Shown here piece after piece: positions 53,300-62,464 of a DNA stretch of 64,000 nucleotides. The position numbers and the translations under genes were made by a program. This DNA is from Bacteroidaceae bacterium. GTDB lineage: Bacteria; Bacteroidota; Bacteroidia; Bacteroidales; Bacteroidaceae. The notes beneath the pieces were generated by a model that made no database searches, was not told the origin of the DNA, and saw only the letters and a list, made by a program, of their open reading frames with translations. The DNA lies in assembly GCA_030843315.1 (NCBI GenBank), contig JAUUPT010000016.1, positions 1 to 64,000 on the forward strand, given 5' to 3'. Positions within the stretch are counted from its first letter, which is position 1, and each line of letters opens with the position of its first letter.

Positions 53300-53323
53300 G
53301 GGGCAGATTTGAATATCTGCCCC
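53300..53323 (+). terminator. Terminator after the ParB-like gene
   Basis: GGGGCAGAT (53300-53308), loop TTGAAT, ATCTGCCCC (53315-53323), then TTTTAT. A perfect 9-bp stem with a T tail. Confidence 0.88.
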
Positions 53324-53385
53324 TTTTATATTCATTAACAAGTGAAATATTTCATTTCAAACTTGCATAATTTAGTCAAATCGCC

Positions 53386-53393
53386 TACATTTG
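53386..53393 (+). promoter_or_regulatory. -7 box of the UDP-glucuronate decarboxylase gene
   Basis: TACATTTG fits TAnnTTTG. It rules out the codon at 53391 as a start and supports the ATG at 53454. Confidence 0.55.
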
Positions 53394-53453
53394 TCAGCAT
53401 TAAAACAGATGAAGCAGGTTGTACGTGTTTCATGGCATTATAAAAAAGATTAC

Positions 53454-54389
53454 ATGAAGAAAATTTTAGTTAGCGGAGGAGCCGGATTTATAGGCTCTCA
53501 TCTTTGCACACGGCTGATAAATGACGGGCATAAAGTCATCTGCCTGGATAACTTATTCACCGGTTCGAAAGATAACATTGCTCACTTAATGGATAATCCT
53601 CGTTTTGAGTTTGTGCTTCATGATGTAGAATATCCCTATGAGTCCGACGTTGACGAAATTTATAACTTAGCTTGTCCCGCTTCTCCTATTCATTATCAAT
53701 ATGATGCCATTAAGACGATAAAGACCTCAGTGCTGGGTGCGATAAACATGTTGGGACTGGCAAAAAGAACAAAGGCTAAGATCTTGCAGGCTTCTACCAG
53801 TGAAGTGTACGGTGACCCCGTTGTTCATCCCCAAGTAGAAAGTTATTGGGGAAATGTTAATCCGATAGGAATTCGTTCTTGCTATGATGAAGGGAAGCGT
53901 TGCGCCGAAACACTGTTTATGGATTATTACCGGCAGAATGGAGTACGGATTAAAATAATACGCATTTTCAATACATATGGCCCCAAAATGTTGCCGGATG
54001 ATGGGCGGGTGGTATCGAACTTTGTTGTTCAGGCACTGCAAAACCATGATATTACGATTTACGGATCGGGCAATCAGACTCGCAGTTTTCAGTATATAGA
54101 CGACTTTATAGAAGGAATGGTGCGCATGATGAATACGGAAGATGATTTTATCGGTCCGGTAAATTTGGGTAATCCAAATGAATTCTCTATCTTAGAGCTG
54201 GCAGAGAAAGTCATCAAACTGACGAACTCTAAATCGAAATTAATATTCAAGCCTTTGCCGCATGATGATCCCAAACAGCGCCAACCGGATATAACCTTGG
54301 CCAAAGCCAAGTTGGGATGGCAGCCAACAGTCGAACTGGAAGAAGGTTTGCAGCATATGATAGAGTATTTCAAGGAATATCGTTCCTAA
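53454..54389 (+). CDS. UDP-glucuronate decarboxylase (UDP-xylose synthase), NAD-dependent, 311 aa
   Basis: Short-chain dehydrogenase of the extended type: Rossmann motif GGAGFIGSHLC near the N terminus, Thr/Ser-Tyr-Lys catalytic set (ASTSEVYGDP, SCYDEGKR with YxxxK), and the UXS-type stretches NLACPASPIHYQYDAIKT and RIFNTYGPKMLPDDGRVVSNF. It converts UDP-glucuronate to UDP-xylose for surface polysaccharides. The ATG at 53454 is chosen for the Rossmann start and the promoter position. It stands alone, upstream of a REC-kinase gene, and is not linked to xylan breakdown. Confidence 0.9.
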   Translation: MKKILVSGGAGFIGSHLCTRLINDGHKVICLDNLFTGSKDNIAHLMDNPRFEFVLHDVEYPYESDVDEIYNLACPASPIHYQYDAIKTIKTSVLGAINMLGLAKRTKAKILQASTSEVYGDPVVHPQVESYWGNVNPIGIRSCYDEGKRCAETLFMDYYRQNGVRIKIIRIFNTYGPKMLPDDGRVVSNFVVQALQNHDITIYGSGNQTRSFQYIDDFIEGMVRMMNTEDDFIGPVNLGNPNEFSILELAEKVIKLTNSKSKLIFKPLPHDDPKQRQPDITLAKAKLGWQPTVELEEGLQHMIEYFKEYRS

Positions 54390-54430
54390 CCAAAATAGAA
54401 TATTGATAACGGGAAAAATAATATAGAAAG

Positions 54431-55558
54431 ATGAACATGGAAATTAACCCTTCTGAGTACAAGATTCTCATCGTTGACGATGTGATGTCAAACGTGTTAT
54501 TGTTGAAGGTACTCTTAACAAACGAGAAATTTGCAATCGCTACGGCAAGTAACGGGCGGCAGGCTTTGGAACAGGTAGAGAAAGAAAACCCTGATTTGAT
54601 TTTGCTGGACGTAATGATGCCGGATATGAGCGGTTTTGAAGTGGCGCAACACTTAAAGTCGAATCCGCAGACTGCTGAGATTCCGATTATCTTCCTGACT
54701 GCATTGAATAGTACGGCAGATATAGTAAAAGGATTCCAGGTAGGTGCAAACGACTTCATCTCTAAACCTTTCAACAAGGAAGAGCTGATTATTCGCGTTA
54801 CCCACCAGATCTCATTAGTAGCAGCCAAACGTCTTATTCTGAGCAAAACAGAAGAGTTGCAACGTACCATTGCCGGTCGTGACAAGTTGTATTCTGTCAT
54901 CGCTCATGATTTGCGTTCTCCTATGGGCTCCATTAAGATGGTACTGAACATGCTGATTTTGAATCTGCCTGCCGAAAAGATTGGTGATGAGATGTATGAG
55001 CTGCTGACGATGGCCAATCAGACAACAGAGGATGTGTTCTCATTGTTGGATAATCTGTTGAAGTGGACTAAGAGCCAGATTGGTAAGTTGAATGTAGTTT
55101 ACCAAGATGTAAACCTGGTAGAAATTGCTGATAGTGTAACAGAGATCTTTACTATGGTGGCGAGTCTGAAGAAAATAACAATCCGTGCAGTGAAGCCCGA
55201 CAAAATGGTTGTGAATGCCGACATTGATATGTTGAAGACAGTAGTCCGTAACCTGTTGAGCAACGCTATTAAGTTCAGTAAAGAGAATTCTGAGGTCTTG
55301 ATCAAGATGGAAGAAGTGGACGGTAAAGCAGTTGTCAGTGTTCAGGACCACGGTTGTGGCATCAGCGAAGAAGGACAAAAGAAGTTGTTGCATACGGATA
55401 CTCATTTCAGTACCTTCGGTACGAATAATGAGGAAGGTTCCGGACTCGGTTTGCTGTTGTGCAAGGACTTTATTACGAAGAATGGTGGAGAACTGTGGTT
55501 CACTTCTCAGGAAGGTGAAGGTTCTACATTCAGTTTCTCAATTCCGCTGAAGAAATAG
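54431..55558 (+). CDS. Hybrid receiver-histidine kinase (REC-HisKA-HATPase), 375 aa
   Basis: Cytosolic signalling protein with the receiver first: REC domain with Asp60 (LLDVMMPDMSG), then HisKA with His159 (VIAHDLRSPMG), and an HATPase domain (VRNLLSNAIKFS, DHGCGISEEG, GSGLGLLLCKDF). It has no membrane segment or DNA-binding domain, so it receives a phosphate or signal from another protein and passes one on. No partner is nearby. It is 41 bases downstream of the UDP-xylose synthase gene and may share its transcript. Confidence 0.9.
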   Translation: MNMEINPSEYKILIVDDVMSNVLLLKVLLTNEKFAIATASNGRQALEQVEKENPDLILLDVMMPDMSGFEVAQHLKSNPQTAEIPIIFLTALNSTADIVKGFQVGANDFISKPFNKEELIIRVTHQISLVAAKRLILSKTEELQRTIAGRDKLYSVIAHDLRSPMGSIKMVLNMLILNLPAEKIGDEMYELLTMANQTTEDVFSLLDNLLKWTKSQIGKLNVVYQDVNLVEIADSVTEIFTMVASLKKITIRAVKPDKMVVNADIDMLKTVVRNLLSNAIKFSKENSEVLIKMEEVDGKAVVSVQDHGCGISEEGQKKLLHTDTHFSTFGTNNEEGSGLGLLLCKDFITKNGGELWFTSQEGEGSTFSFSIPLKK

Positions 55559-55633
55559 TAATAGACTCTATAAAATAGATTTTTCCCATTAGCTATAAGA
55601 GGCGGAAAGTTCATAGCTTTCTGCTACTTTCTT

Positions 55634-55678
55634 AAGGCTTAATGATAGGAGGTCAGGTACTTTCTATCATTAGGCCTT
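55634..55678 (+). terminator. Terminator after the REC-kinase gene
   Basis: AAGGCTTAATGATAG (55634-55648) pairs with CTATCATTAGGCCTT (55664-55678) with one wobble, then ATTCTTTT. Confidence 0.8.
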
Positions 55679-55751
55679 ATTCTTTTCAATTCTATTCTTT
55701 GGAGGCTAATTACGTATGATATATGCGCTTATTTAAAAACATTCTAAATTA

Positions 55752-55783
55752 TTTGCCTCTTGCAAACAGAAACATTATCTTTG
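55752..55783 (+). promoter_or_regulatory. Promoter of feoAB
   Basis: TTTG (55752-55755), a 20-base spacer, and TATCTTTG (55776-55783): a full Bacteroides consensus promoter 30 bases before the ATG. No clear Fur box was identified. Confidence 0.75.
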
Positions 55784-55813
55784 TACCCAAAAATATAAGA
55801 AAGGCTGAAGACT

Positions 55814-58285
55814 ATGCGTTTGTCTGAATTGAAGACCGGTGAAAAAGGTGTAATCGTAAAAGTGTTGGGGCATGGTGGTTTCCGCAAGCGGATTGTGGAA
55901 ATGGGATTTATTAAAGGAAAAACAGTGGAAGTGCTGTTGAATGCTCCCTTGAAAGACCCTATCAAATATAAAGTAATGGGATATGAAATATCCCTGCGCC
56001 GGCAAGAAGCCGAGATGATAGAGATTATCAGTGAGCAAGAAGCAAAGGAGCAAGCCGTGCAGCCCGATTTTCACAGAGGATTGGCCGAGGATATGTGCCT
56101 GAACGAAGAAGAACTGAAACGTTTGGCTCTCGGAAAGCGTCGCACGATCAATGTTGCTTTGGTCGGAAACCCTAATTGCGGCAAGACTTCTCTTTTCAAT
56201 ATCGCTTCCGGTTCGCACGAGCATGTGGGCAATTACAGTGGGGTCACAGTCGATGCCAAAGAAGGTTACTTCGACTTTCAGGGTTACCATTTCCGCATTG
56301 TCGATCTTCCCGGTACCTATTCTCTTTCTGCTTATTCTCCCGAAGAAATTTACGTTCGCCGCCACATCATCAACGAAACTCCCGATGTCATCATCAACGT
56401 GGTAGACGCTTCCAATCTGGAACGCAATCTGTATCTCACCACCCAGCTGATTGACATGAATGTACGTATGGTGATTGCGCTCAATATGTATGATGAACTG
56501 CAAGCCAGCGGCAATACACTGGACTATTTAACGCTCAGCCAACTTTTCGGTGTTCCGATGATACCTACGGTCAGCCGTAGCGGGAAGGGCATTGAACAAC
56601 TGTTTCATGTGATTATCAATATCTACGAAGGTGGAGACTTTCTCGACCAGAAAGGGAAAGTGCGTACTGAAGTTCTGGATGATCTGCGCAACTGGCATGA
56701 GGAATATGTTCCCGATCATGGCTTTGGCAGCCATAAGGAAGAAGGCGAACATCCGCGTGGCTTCTATCGCCATATCCACATCAATCATGGTCCGGAACTG
56801 GAACGGAGCATTGAGGAAGTGAAGCGTGTTATCAGTGTCAACGAGGACATCCGTCATAAATACTCCACACGTTTTCTGGCCATCAAACTGCTGGAGAACG
56901 ACAGCGATCTGGAAAAGATTGTGCAAGGATTGCCCAATGGAAAAGATATTCTCGAAGTACGCAACCGGGAGGAACAACGCCTTCGCGATGTGATAAATGA
57001 GGAGAGCGAGCAAGCCATTACCGATGCCAAATACGGTTTCATTGCAGGTGCGCTGCGCGAGACTTATGTGGATAATCATAAAGACACTTCGCGCACGACT
57101 CAAATTATAGATTCAATCGTAACGCACCGCGTTTGGGGATATCCCATCTTTTTCCTCTTTCTATATCTGATGTTCGAAGGCACATTTGTACTGGGCGACT
57201 ATCCGATGCAAGGCATCGAGTGGCTGGTTGACACGCTTGGAGGTTTGATCCGCAATAATATGTCCGAAGGTCCGTTGAAGGACCTTCTGGTAGACGGTAT
57301 CATTGGTGGTGTGGGCGGTGTCATCGTCTTTCTTCCGAATATTCTTCTTTTATATTTCTTTATCTCTCTGATGGAGGACTCCGGATATATGGCCCGTGCC
57401 GCTTTTATCATGGACAAGATAATGCACAAGATGGGCTTGCATGGAAAGTCCTTCATACCGCTGATTATGGGGTTCGGCTGCAATGTGCCGGCTATCATGG
57501 CTTCGCGTACTATCGAGAATCGCAAGAGCCGTTTGGTTACCATGCTCATCAATCCATTGATGTCGTGCAGTGCGCGTTTGCCTATCTATCTGCTGCTGGT
57601 TGGAGCCTTCTTTCCGAACAATGCCAGCCTTATGCTGTTACTTATTTATGCTATCGGCATTCTGTTGGCGGTGGTCATGGCACGTCTTTTCTGCCGCTTC
57701 TTGGTGAAAGGCGATGATACGCCGTTTGTTATGGAACTGCCCCCTTACCGTATGCCGACTGCAAAAACTATTTTCCGCCATACTTGGGAGAAAGGGGCAC
57801 AATACTTGCGCAAGATGGGCGGTATCATTATGGTAGCTTCCATTGTGATATGGGCTTTGGGATACTATCCCAATCATGATGCCTACGAAAGTGTGACCGA
57901 GCAACAGGAGAATTCCTATATCGGCAAGATTGGTAAGGCTGTGGAACCGGTTATCGAGCCGTTGGGCTTTGATTGGAAACTGGGTATCGGTATCCTTTCC
58001 GGTGTGGGCGCTAAAGAATTGGTGGTAAGTACACTTGGAGTGCTCTATGTGGATGATGCTGAGGCTGATGCCGTGAGCTTGGGTGAGCGTATTCCTATTA
58101 CGCCTTTGGTTGCCTTTGCCTATATGGTGTTTGTGCTGATATACTTCCCGTGCATTGCCACGTTGGTAGCTATCAAAAGTGAGTCGGGCAGTTGGAAATG
58201 GGCGTTGTTTGCGGCATTCTATACCACTGCATTGGCATGGTTGATGTCTTTTGCAATTTATCAGATAGGAGGTCTGTTTGTATGA
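55814..58285 (+). CDS. feoB: FeoA-FeoB fusion ferrous iron transporter, 823 aa
   Basis: Imports Fe(II) across the inner membrane. Order: FeoA SH3-like domain (1-75, MRLSELKTGEKGVIVKVLG), G domain with G1 GNPNCGKTS (118-126), G2 and G3 (YSGVTVD, DLPGTYSL), G4 NMYD, a helical bundle, then the Gate/CorA-like membrane part with two Gate domains (GCNVPAIMASRTIE, GVGAKELVVSTLG). FeoA-FeoB fusion is common in Bacteroides. A consensus promoter precedes it and a coupled Cys-rich small gene follows. Confidence 0.95.
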   Translation: MRLSELKTGEKGVIVKVLGHGGFRKRIVEMGFIKGKTVEVLLNAPLKDPIKYKVMGYEISLRRQEAEMIEIISEQEAKEQAVQPDFHRGLAEDMCLNEEELKRLALGKRRTINVALVGNPNCGKTSLFNIASGSHEHVGNYSGVTVDAKEGYFDFQGYHFRIVDLPGTYSLSAYSPEEIYVRRHIINETPDVIINVVDASNLERNLYLTTQLIDMNVRMVIALNMYDELQASGNTLDYLTLSQLFGVPMIPTVSRSGKGIEQLFHVIINIYEGGDFLDQKGKVRTEVLDDLRNWHEEYVPDHGFGSHKEEGEHPRGFYRHIHINHGPELERSIEEVKRVISVNEDIRHKYSTRFLAIKLLENDSDLEKIVQGLPNGKDILEVRNREEQRLRDVINEESEQAITDAKYGFIAGALRETYVDNHKDTSRTTQIIDSIVTHRVWGYPIFFLFLYLMFEGTFVLGDYPMQGIEWLVDTLGGLIRNNMSEGPLKDLLVDGIIGGVGGVIVFLPNILLLYFFISLMEDSGYMARAAFIMDKIMHKMGLHGKSFIPLIMGFGCNVPAIMASRTIENRKSRLVTMLINPLMSCSARLPIYLLLVGAFFPNNASLMLLLIYAIGILLAVVMARLFCRFLVKGDDTPFVMELPPYRMPTAKTIFRHTWEKGAQYLRKMGGIIMVASIVIWALGYYPNHDAYESVTEQQENSYIGKIGKAVEPVIEPLGFDWKLGIGILSGVGAKELVVSTLGVLYVDDAEADAVSLGERIPITPLVAFAYMVFVLIYFPCIATLVAIKSESGSWKWALFAAFYTTALAWLMSFAIYQIGGLFV

Positions 58286-58497
58286 GTAACTGGCAGGAGT
58301 GGGTGATAGCCCTATTATTATTACTTTGTGTCATACGGATTGGAATGAGCGTTTATTCTTTTTTCCGTCGGACAAAGGAAGGCGGTAATCCGTGTGACAC
58401 ATGTGCAACTGGTTGTGACTTAAAGCAGTTGCTTGATGAGAAGCGTGCCGAATGCGGCAAAGGCACGAAAAAAAAGAAGAAAAGTTGCTGCGGGTAG
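58282..58497 (+). CDS. FeoB-associated Cys-rich membrane protein, 71 aa
   Basis: One N-terminal membrane helix (WQEWVIALLLLLCVIRIGMSVYSFF) and a cytosolic tail with CDTCATGC and a final CCG after a lysine run. It matches the small FeoB-associated proteins often found directly after feoB. The ATG at 58282 overlaps the feoB stop by 4 bases, which fixes the start. Probably helps deliver or handle iron. Confidence 0.88.
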   Translation: MSNWQEWVIALLLLLCVIRIGMSVYSFFRRTKEGGNPCDTCATGCDLKQLLDEKRAECGKGTKKKKKSCCG

Positions 58498-58519
58498 TTG
58501 GAAGTTTCAGAAAAAGTAT

Positions 58520-58527
58520 TACCTTTG
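58520..58527 (+). promoter_or_regulatory. -7 box of the tRNA-Cys gene
   Basis: TACCTTTG fits TAnnTTTG and lies 39 bases before the tRNA. Confidence 0.5.
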
Positions 58528-58565
58528 CATCCGCAATCAAGAAATAAAGCACTCTTGATGATTTT

Positions 58566-58637
58566 GGTTCCTTGGATGAGTGGCTTAGTCAGCGGTCTGC
58601 AAAACCGTCCACGGCGGTTCGAATCCGCCAGGAACCT
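58566..58637 (+). tRNA. tRNA-Cys (GCA)
   Basis: Full cloverleaf: acceptor GGTTCCT with AGGAACC, a 3-bp D stem (GAT/GTC with a wobble), anticodon arm GCGGT-CTGCAAA-ACCGT with anticodon GCA, and T arm GGCGG-TTCGAAT-CCGCC. CCA is not encoded. A -7 box lies upstream. Confidence 0.93.
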
Positions 58638-58707
58638 CAAAGTAATCCCTGCAAAGCGAATGGCTGTGTGGGGATTATTTGTTTATATACATTATTAAGA
58701 ATTATTT

Positions 58708-59289
58708 ATGATGAAACAAGTAAGATTTCTGATTTTCTGCCTGTTTGCTATATGCAGCACGGCAGGTATGGCACAGGATGTAGCGGCTGATGATACCGGT
58801 TACATTGTGAAGGTAGGGGAGATGGCTCCCGATTTTACGGTGAAGTTGACGGATGGCAAGAGCGTTACTCTTTCGGAACTTCGCGGTAAGGTGGTGATGT
58901 TGCAGTTCACGGCGAGTTGGTGTGGCGTATGCCGCAAGGAGATGCCCTTCATTGAGAAGGATATCTGGCTGAAGCATAAATCAAATCCTGATTTTGCGCT
59001 GATTGGTATTGACCGCGATGAGCCGCTGGAGAAAGTGATTGCTTTCGGTAAATCGACCAAAGTAACCTATCCTTTGGGATTGGACCCGGGTGCGGATATC
59101 TTTGCAAAGTATGCGCTTCGTGAGGCAGGTATTACGCGTAATGTGCTGATTGATAAAGAAGGCCGTATCGTGATGCTGACACGTTTGTATAATCCGGAGG
59201 AGTTTGCTTCTTTGGTGAAGAAGATTAATGAAGTGATAGCTTCGCCAGATAATCGTAATGCTTCCCTTCCTTCACCAGCTCCGCTTTGA
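58708..59289 (+). CDS. TlpA-like periplasmic thioredoxin, 193 aa
   Basis: Signal peptide (ends GMAQD), then an AhpC/TSA-TlpA thioredoxin fold: VGEMAPDFTVKLTDGKSVTLSELRGK, active site ASWCGVCRKEMP (CxxC), and the cis-Pro region around GITRNVLID. It reduces disulfides or thiols in the periplasm. Two ATGs are adjacent at 58708. Its last 65 bases overlap the convergent methyltransferase gene. Confidence 0.88.
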   Translation: MMKQVRFLIFCLFAICSTAGMAQDVAADDTGYIVKVGEMAPDFTVKLTDGKSVTLSELRGKVVMLQFTASWCGVCRKEMPFIEKDIWLKHKSNPDFALIGIDRDEPLEKVIAFGKSTKVTYPLGLDPGADIFAKYALREAGITRNVLIDKEGRIVMLTRLYNPEEFASLVKKINEVIASPDNRNASLPSPAPL

Positions 59290-59959
59290 AACCATTCTCC
59301 GCAGCATAGAGGCTGAGGGTTTGGAAGTCGATGTATAGCCAGTCGAAGGAGTCTCCTTGAATATCTTTGTATTGCATCTGGAAATCCACTTCTCCGTAAT
59401 AATCTCCGGCAAGGTCGATGACATAACTCCCGTCCTCCTCTTCAAACAAATAGCGCAGGTCGCTGGAATCCATCAGGATACAGCCACCCGGACACAGCAG
59501 TTGCTTCATCTTTTGGAAGAAAACGGGAAGATTCTCCAACTTCCCGATGATGCCGGAGCCATTCATCAGCATGAGAATCGTATCGTACGCTTCGTAGAAC
59601 CGTTCATCGAACAGATTCGTCTGCGTCACGTTGCGCACTCCGCGCTGCTTCATTACTTCTACCGACAGCGGAGAGATGTCGATGGCATGCACCTCTTTTC
59701 CCGCTTCCTGCAAGGCAAGGCTGTGGCAACCGCTACCGGCGCCTGCATCCAGAATCTTCCCCGCGGCAAGTTGTAATGCGGCACGTTCCAGCACCGGCAT
59801 CTGCTTTTCTCCGCGGAACAGCTCCTTCACGGGTATTTCGTCTTCATCAAATTGAGAAGAGAATACCCGCAGGCGGTCGGCTTTGCGATGCTCGTAGTAG
59901 TCGGCTATGGCAGCACCCATCGGGTCCTTATCCGCCGAAAGTAGATCGGTACTTATCAT
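59225..59959 (-). CDS. Class I SAM-dependent methyltransferase, 244 aa
   Basis: Rossmann methyltransferase with motif I ILDAGAGSGCHSLALQ (about 70-85), acidic loop VHAIDISPLSVEVMK, and motif IV-like ILMLMNGSGII. The N-terminal 60 residues are helical (DYYEHRKADRLRVFSSQFDEDE). Substrate unknown. Its start overlaps the stop of the small basic gene (ATGA), so both are in the leftward run; its end overlaps the convergent TlpA gene. Confidence 0.85.
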   Translation of the reverse strand: MISTDLLSADKDPMGAAIADYYEHRKADRLRVFSSQFDEDEIPVKELFRGEKQMPVLERAALQLAAGKILDAGAGSGCHSLALQEAGKEVHAIDISPLSVEVMKQRGVRNVTQTNLFDERFYEAYDTILMLMNGSGIIGKLENLPVFFQKMKQLLCPGGCILMDSSDLRYLFEEEDGSYVIDLAGDYYGEVDFQMQYKDIQGDSFDWLYIDFQTLSLYAAENGFKAELVKEGKHYDYLAKLSLH

Positions 59960-60141
59960 TTCTTATGTCTGCTGGCACGTTTACGTCGGATTTCCGCCTT
60001 CATCTTGGATGAGGCGGAACCATGTTGACCGGTGATATAGGTTTTCTTTTTGGCTTTGGTCTTTACCTTGTCGTCTTCTTTCGGCTTGTCTTTCTTGCCT
60101 TTGAACACGATTCCACCCATCATTGCTTCTTCTATACTCAT
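59956..60141 (-). CDS. Small basic protein, 61 aa
   Basis: Begins MSIEEAMMGGIVFKGKKDKP and is rich in Lys/Arg (SKMKAEIRRKRASRHKK at the end). Probably disordered and nucleic acid-binding. Translationally coupled to the methyltransferase by a 4-base overlap, so it could be a partner. The family is not recognised. Confidence 0.65.
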   Translation of the reverse strand: MSIEEAMMGGIVFKGKKDKPKEDDKVKTKAKKKTYITGQHGSASSKMKAEIRRKRASRHKK

Positions 60142-60165
60142 ATTGTTTTAATAGTTAGTGGGTTA

Positions 60166-60540
60166 TTATCCCGGTAATACCTCAATCCAGTAATCGTCCG
60201 GGTCATTGATGAAATACAGCCCCATGGCCGTATTCTCAAAACATACCCATCCGTTTTCTTTGTGATATTGGCGTATGGCATCATAATCGCCGGCTACGCG
60301 GAAGCAGAGATGGCTTTCATTCTCTCCCAGCTCATAGGCTTGCGGATGTTCCTTCAGACAGGTCAGCTCCAGCAAGAAGCCGGTACTTCCGTCCGAGAGA
60401 TATACCAGAGTGAAAGAGCCGTCAGACGCCTCCTTCCTATGGTGTTCTTTCAGTCCCAAAGCCTTTTCGTAGAATTCTATGCTACGTTCCAGGTTGGTGA
60501 CGTTGATATTGAAATGATCGAATTTGCTTTTTATCTCCAT
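60166..60540 (-). CDS. VOC/glyoxalase family protein, 124 aa
   Basis: Vicinal oxygen chelate fold with two beta-alpha-beta-beta-beta repeats: DHFNINVTNLERSIEFYEKALGL and SHLCFRVAGDYDAIRQYHKENG, ending in FINDPDDYWIEVLPG with the usual C-terminal Glu ligand. Metal ligands at DHFN and ESHLC look present. It may be a lactoylglutathione lyase-like or other small enzyme. Leftward, 24 bases upstream of the small basic gene. Confidence 0.87.
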   Translation of the reverse strand: MEIKSKFDHFNINVTNLERSIEFYEKALGLKEHHRKEASDGSFTLVYLSDGSTGFLLELTCLKEHPQAYELGENESHLCFRVAGDYDAIRQYHKENGWVCFENTAMGLYFINDPDDYWIEVLPG

Positions 60541-60566
60541 AGTTCAATTATATTATTTGTGGTTCG

Positions 60567-61721
60567 TTACTTGGTCATTGCTTTCAGAATCTCCCCTATA
60601 TACGTACGCGGCATACCTTCCATTGCTGCGGGTGCCGGGAGTTTCTTGCATTCCAGTATCACCGTCGGCTCAGTCTTGCCGGTAGGATAGAATCGGATGG
60701 TATAGCTTTCCGCCTTTTCCATTTGTTCATAAGGCTGGTCGGGCGACAGGATGCTGAAGACTACCGGCTTGCCATTGACTTTGCCCAGCGAACCGCCTGC
60801 ATTGGCAGTCATCATCGTCATGTTGAAAGGCTCTTCACCGATAACAATCACCAGCTTGCCTGCTCCCGTCTGGATAACGTCGGCAGATAGCTGTGCAGGT
60901 GCTACTTCCTTATAACCCTGTGTCTGGCCGGAAGCAGCGGGTGCTGCTACCGGAGCAGTTGCGGCAGGTTCGGCAGGCTTTGCCGTTTCAACCGGCATAG
61001 CAGGAGTCAACGTTGCCGCAGGAGTCGTTTCCACTACCCTGGGAGTCTCTACCGTAACCTGTTTCTTCGGTGTAATCACTATCGGGCCGGAGCTAACAAC
61101 AGCTTTTTCTGCTTTCTTCTCTTTTTCCGGTGCTTTAGTGGTGGTGGCGCTGAGTGCTTCGGCTACTCCCGTGCCGAGGTCGTCCGCAAAGTCCACTGTG
61201 TTTCTGCGCCACTTGGCAAGACCGCGCACCAATTTGGTTTTGGCCTTGTTCAGTGCGTATTTATCCGTTATCCACTCTTCGGCGGTATATTTTTCTTTTC
61301 CTTCGCGGTAGCTATAACGTACTTTCTCAATCTCGAGCACGCACTTCTCCGGTTGGCAAACGGCGGTGAGCTGATAAGATATTTTAGTCCGGTCAAGCGA
61401 CAAGGCACTGGAACTGAATATGATCCATTCCTCTCCGATGCCTACCATCTGTCCCTTCTCTTTATCAGAGAAAACCACGCGGCTATTATTTTCGTTCTTC
61501 TTCAGGCGTGCCTCCATCCAGTTGTGCACACGTTCATAGATTTCATCCTGCGACATACCCGGGATGCTGAATTCTTTGGTGAATACTACTCTTCCATCCA
61601 CTTCGGGAACGGCTCCCTCCAGGTATCTGCTGTCGTCGTCATCGTCGTTATCTTGTGCGTGCAGCGTGGCAGGCAGGCATAGGCAGAACGCTGCCAACAG
61701 AAGTTGTGCTAATTTTCTCAT
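60567..61721 (-). CDS. DUF4468-type exported protein, 384 aa
   Basis: Signal peptide (ends LHAQD), an Asp-run, then a DUF4468/TBP-like domain (about 40-170, GRVVFTKEFSIPGMSQDEIYERVHNWM). A low-complexity Ala/Pro/Thr-rich linker (about 190-275) is followed by a C-terminal beta domain (about 280-384). Such proteins are Bacteroidetes-specific with unknown function. The linker suggests an extended spacer in the periplasm. Confidence 0.8.
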   Translation of the reverse strand: MRKLAQLLLAAFCLCLPATLHAQDNDDDDDSRYLEGAVPEVDGRVVFTKEFSIPGMSQDEIYERVHNWMEARLKKNENNSRVVFSDKEKGQMVGIGEEWIIFSSSALSLDRTKISYQLTAVCQPEKCVLEIEKVRYSYREGKEKYTAEEWITDKYALNKAKTKLVRGLAKWRRNTVDFADDLGTGVAEALSATTTKAPEKEKKAEKAVVSSGPIVITPKKQVTVETPRVVETTPAATLTPAMPVETAKPAEPAATAPVAAPAASGQTQGYKEVAPAQLSADVIQTGAGKLVIVIGEEPFNMTMMTANAGGSLGKVNGKPVVFSILSPDQPYEQMEKAESYTIRFYPTGKTEPTVILECKKLPAPAAMEGMPRTYIGEILKAMTK

Positions 61722-61732
61722 AATCGTATGTT

Positions 61733-62464
61733 TTATTTAGTAATATCAAAACTCTCACCCCGGTGGCTGATGGTAAGGAAACGGCATCCTTTATCCTCGG
61801 CAAACTGCCGGAACGCATTTCCTCCTTTATAATCTTCACTGAAGTGCATGGGGACAAAGATAGTTGTTTTTATTCGTTCTACGAATTGTTCCGCCCCTCG
61901 CATATAATCTTTTCCGATGCGGCTGTCTACCGGAAACATGGCTACGTCTACCGCCGGTGCTGTCTGTTGCAGCAGTTTCATTTCTGCCAGGAAGTCACCT
62001 TCGGCCTTGCGTATCTCCTGCGGGGTGGACTCTTCGCTCCAGTGCCAGTTGTTCAGGTCGCCGGCATGGAACAGCCGTTCGCCTTGCAGGTCTATCAGGA
62101 AGGAGATACCCACGTCGGTGGAGCCGAACGCCCGGATGCGGATGTGCTCGTCTTCGTACGTGTCGCCCTTGTTGATGTAGGTGGCATCTTCGGCAGCGGC
62201 ACGCCGGTGCTTCAGGATATCTTTGGAGAAGATGTACCGGATATCGGGGCGCAGGGCCTTCCACAAAAGAACTTCGCGATTAAAGTGGTCGGGGTGGAAA
62301 TGGGAGCAGAGTACATAGAGTACGCCCGGTCTTTCCAAGAGACGGTCGTGCACGATACCCCGGTTGTACGCCTCTTCCGAGGAGTCCTTGTAGTAATCGA
62401 TAATGACCGTCACTCCGTCCGCTTCAATCGCGAAGCCGCTATGGTAGATGTAATCAAGTTTCAT
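61733..62464 (-). CDS. MBL-fold metallo-hydrolase, 243 aa
   Basis: Metallo-beta-lactamase fold with LCSHFHPDHFN (HxHxDH, near residue 55), a downstream metal ligand in LFHAGDLNNWHW, and VPMHFSEDYKGG near the C terminus. The protein starts directly with a strand (MKLDYIYHSGFAIE) and has no signal peptide, so it is cytosolic. Substrate unknown. Start is 83 bases after the pirin gene stop. Confidence 0.87.
   Translation of the reverse strand: MKLDYIYHSGFAIEADGVTVIIDYYKDSSEEAYNRGIVHDRLLERPGVLYVLCSHFHPDHFNREVLLWKALRPDIRYIFSKDILKHRRAAAEDATYINKGDTYEDEHIRIRAFGSTDVGISFLIDLQGERLFHAGDLNNWHWSEESTPQEIRKAEGDFLAEMKLLQQTAPAVDVAMFPVDSRIGKDYMRGAEQFVERIKTTIFVPMHFSEDYKGGNAFRQFAEDKGCRFLTISHRGESFDITK

Noticed and set aside
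53454..54389. UDP-xylose synthase as part of the xylan utilisation locus
   Set aside because: It lies 10 kb from the HTCS, has its own promoter and makes rather than degrades xylose-containing precursors.
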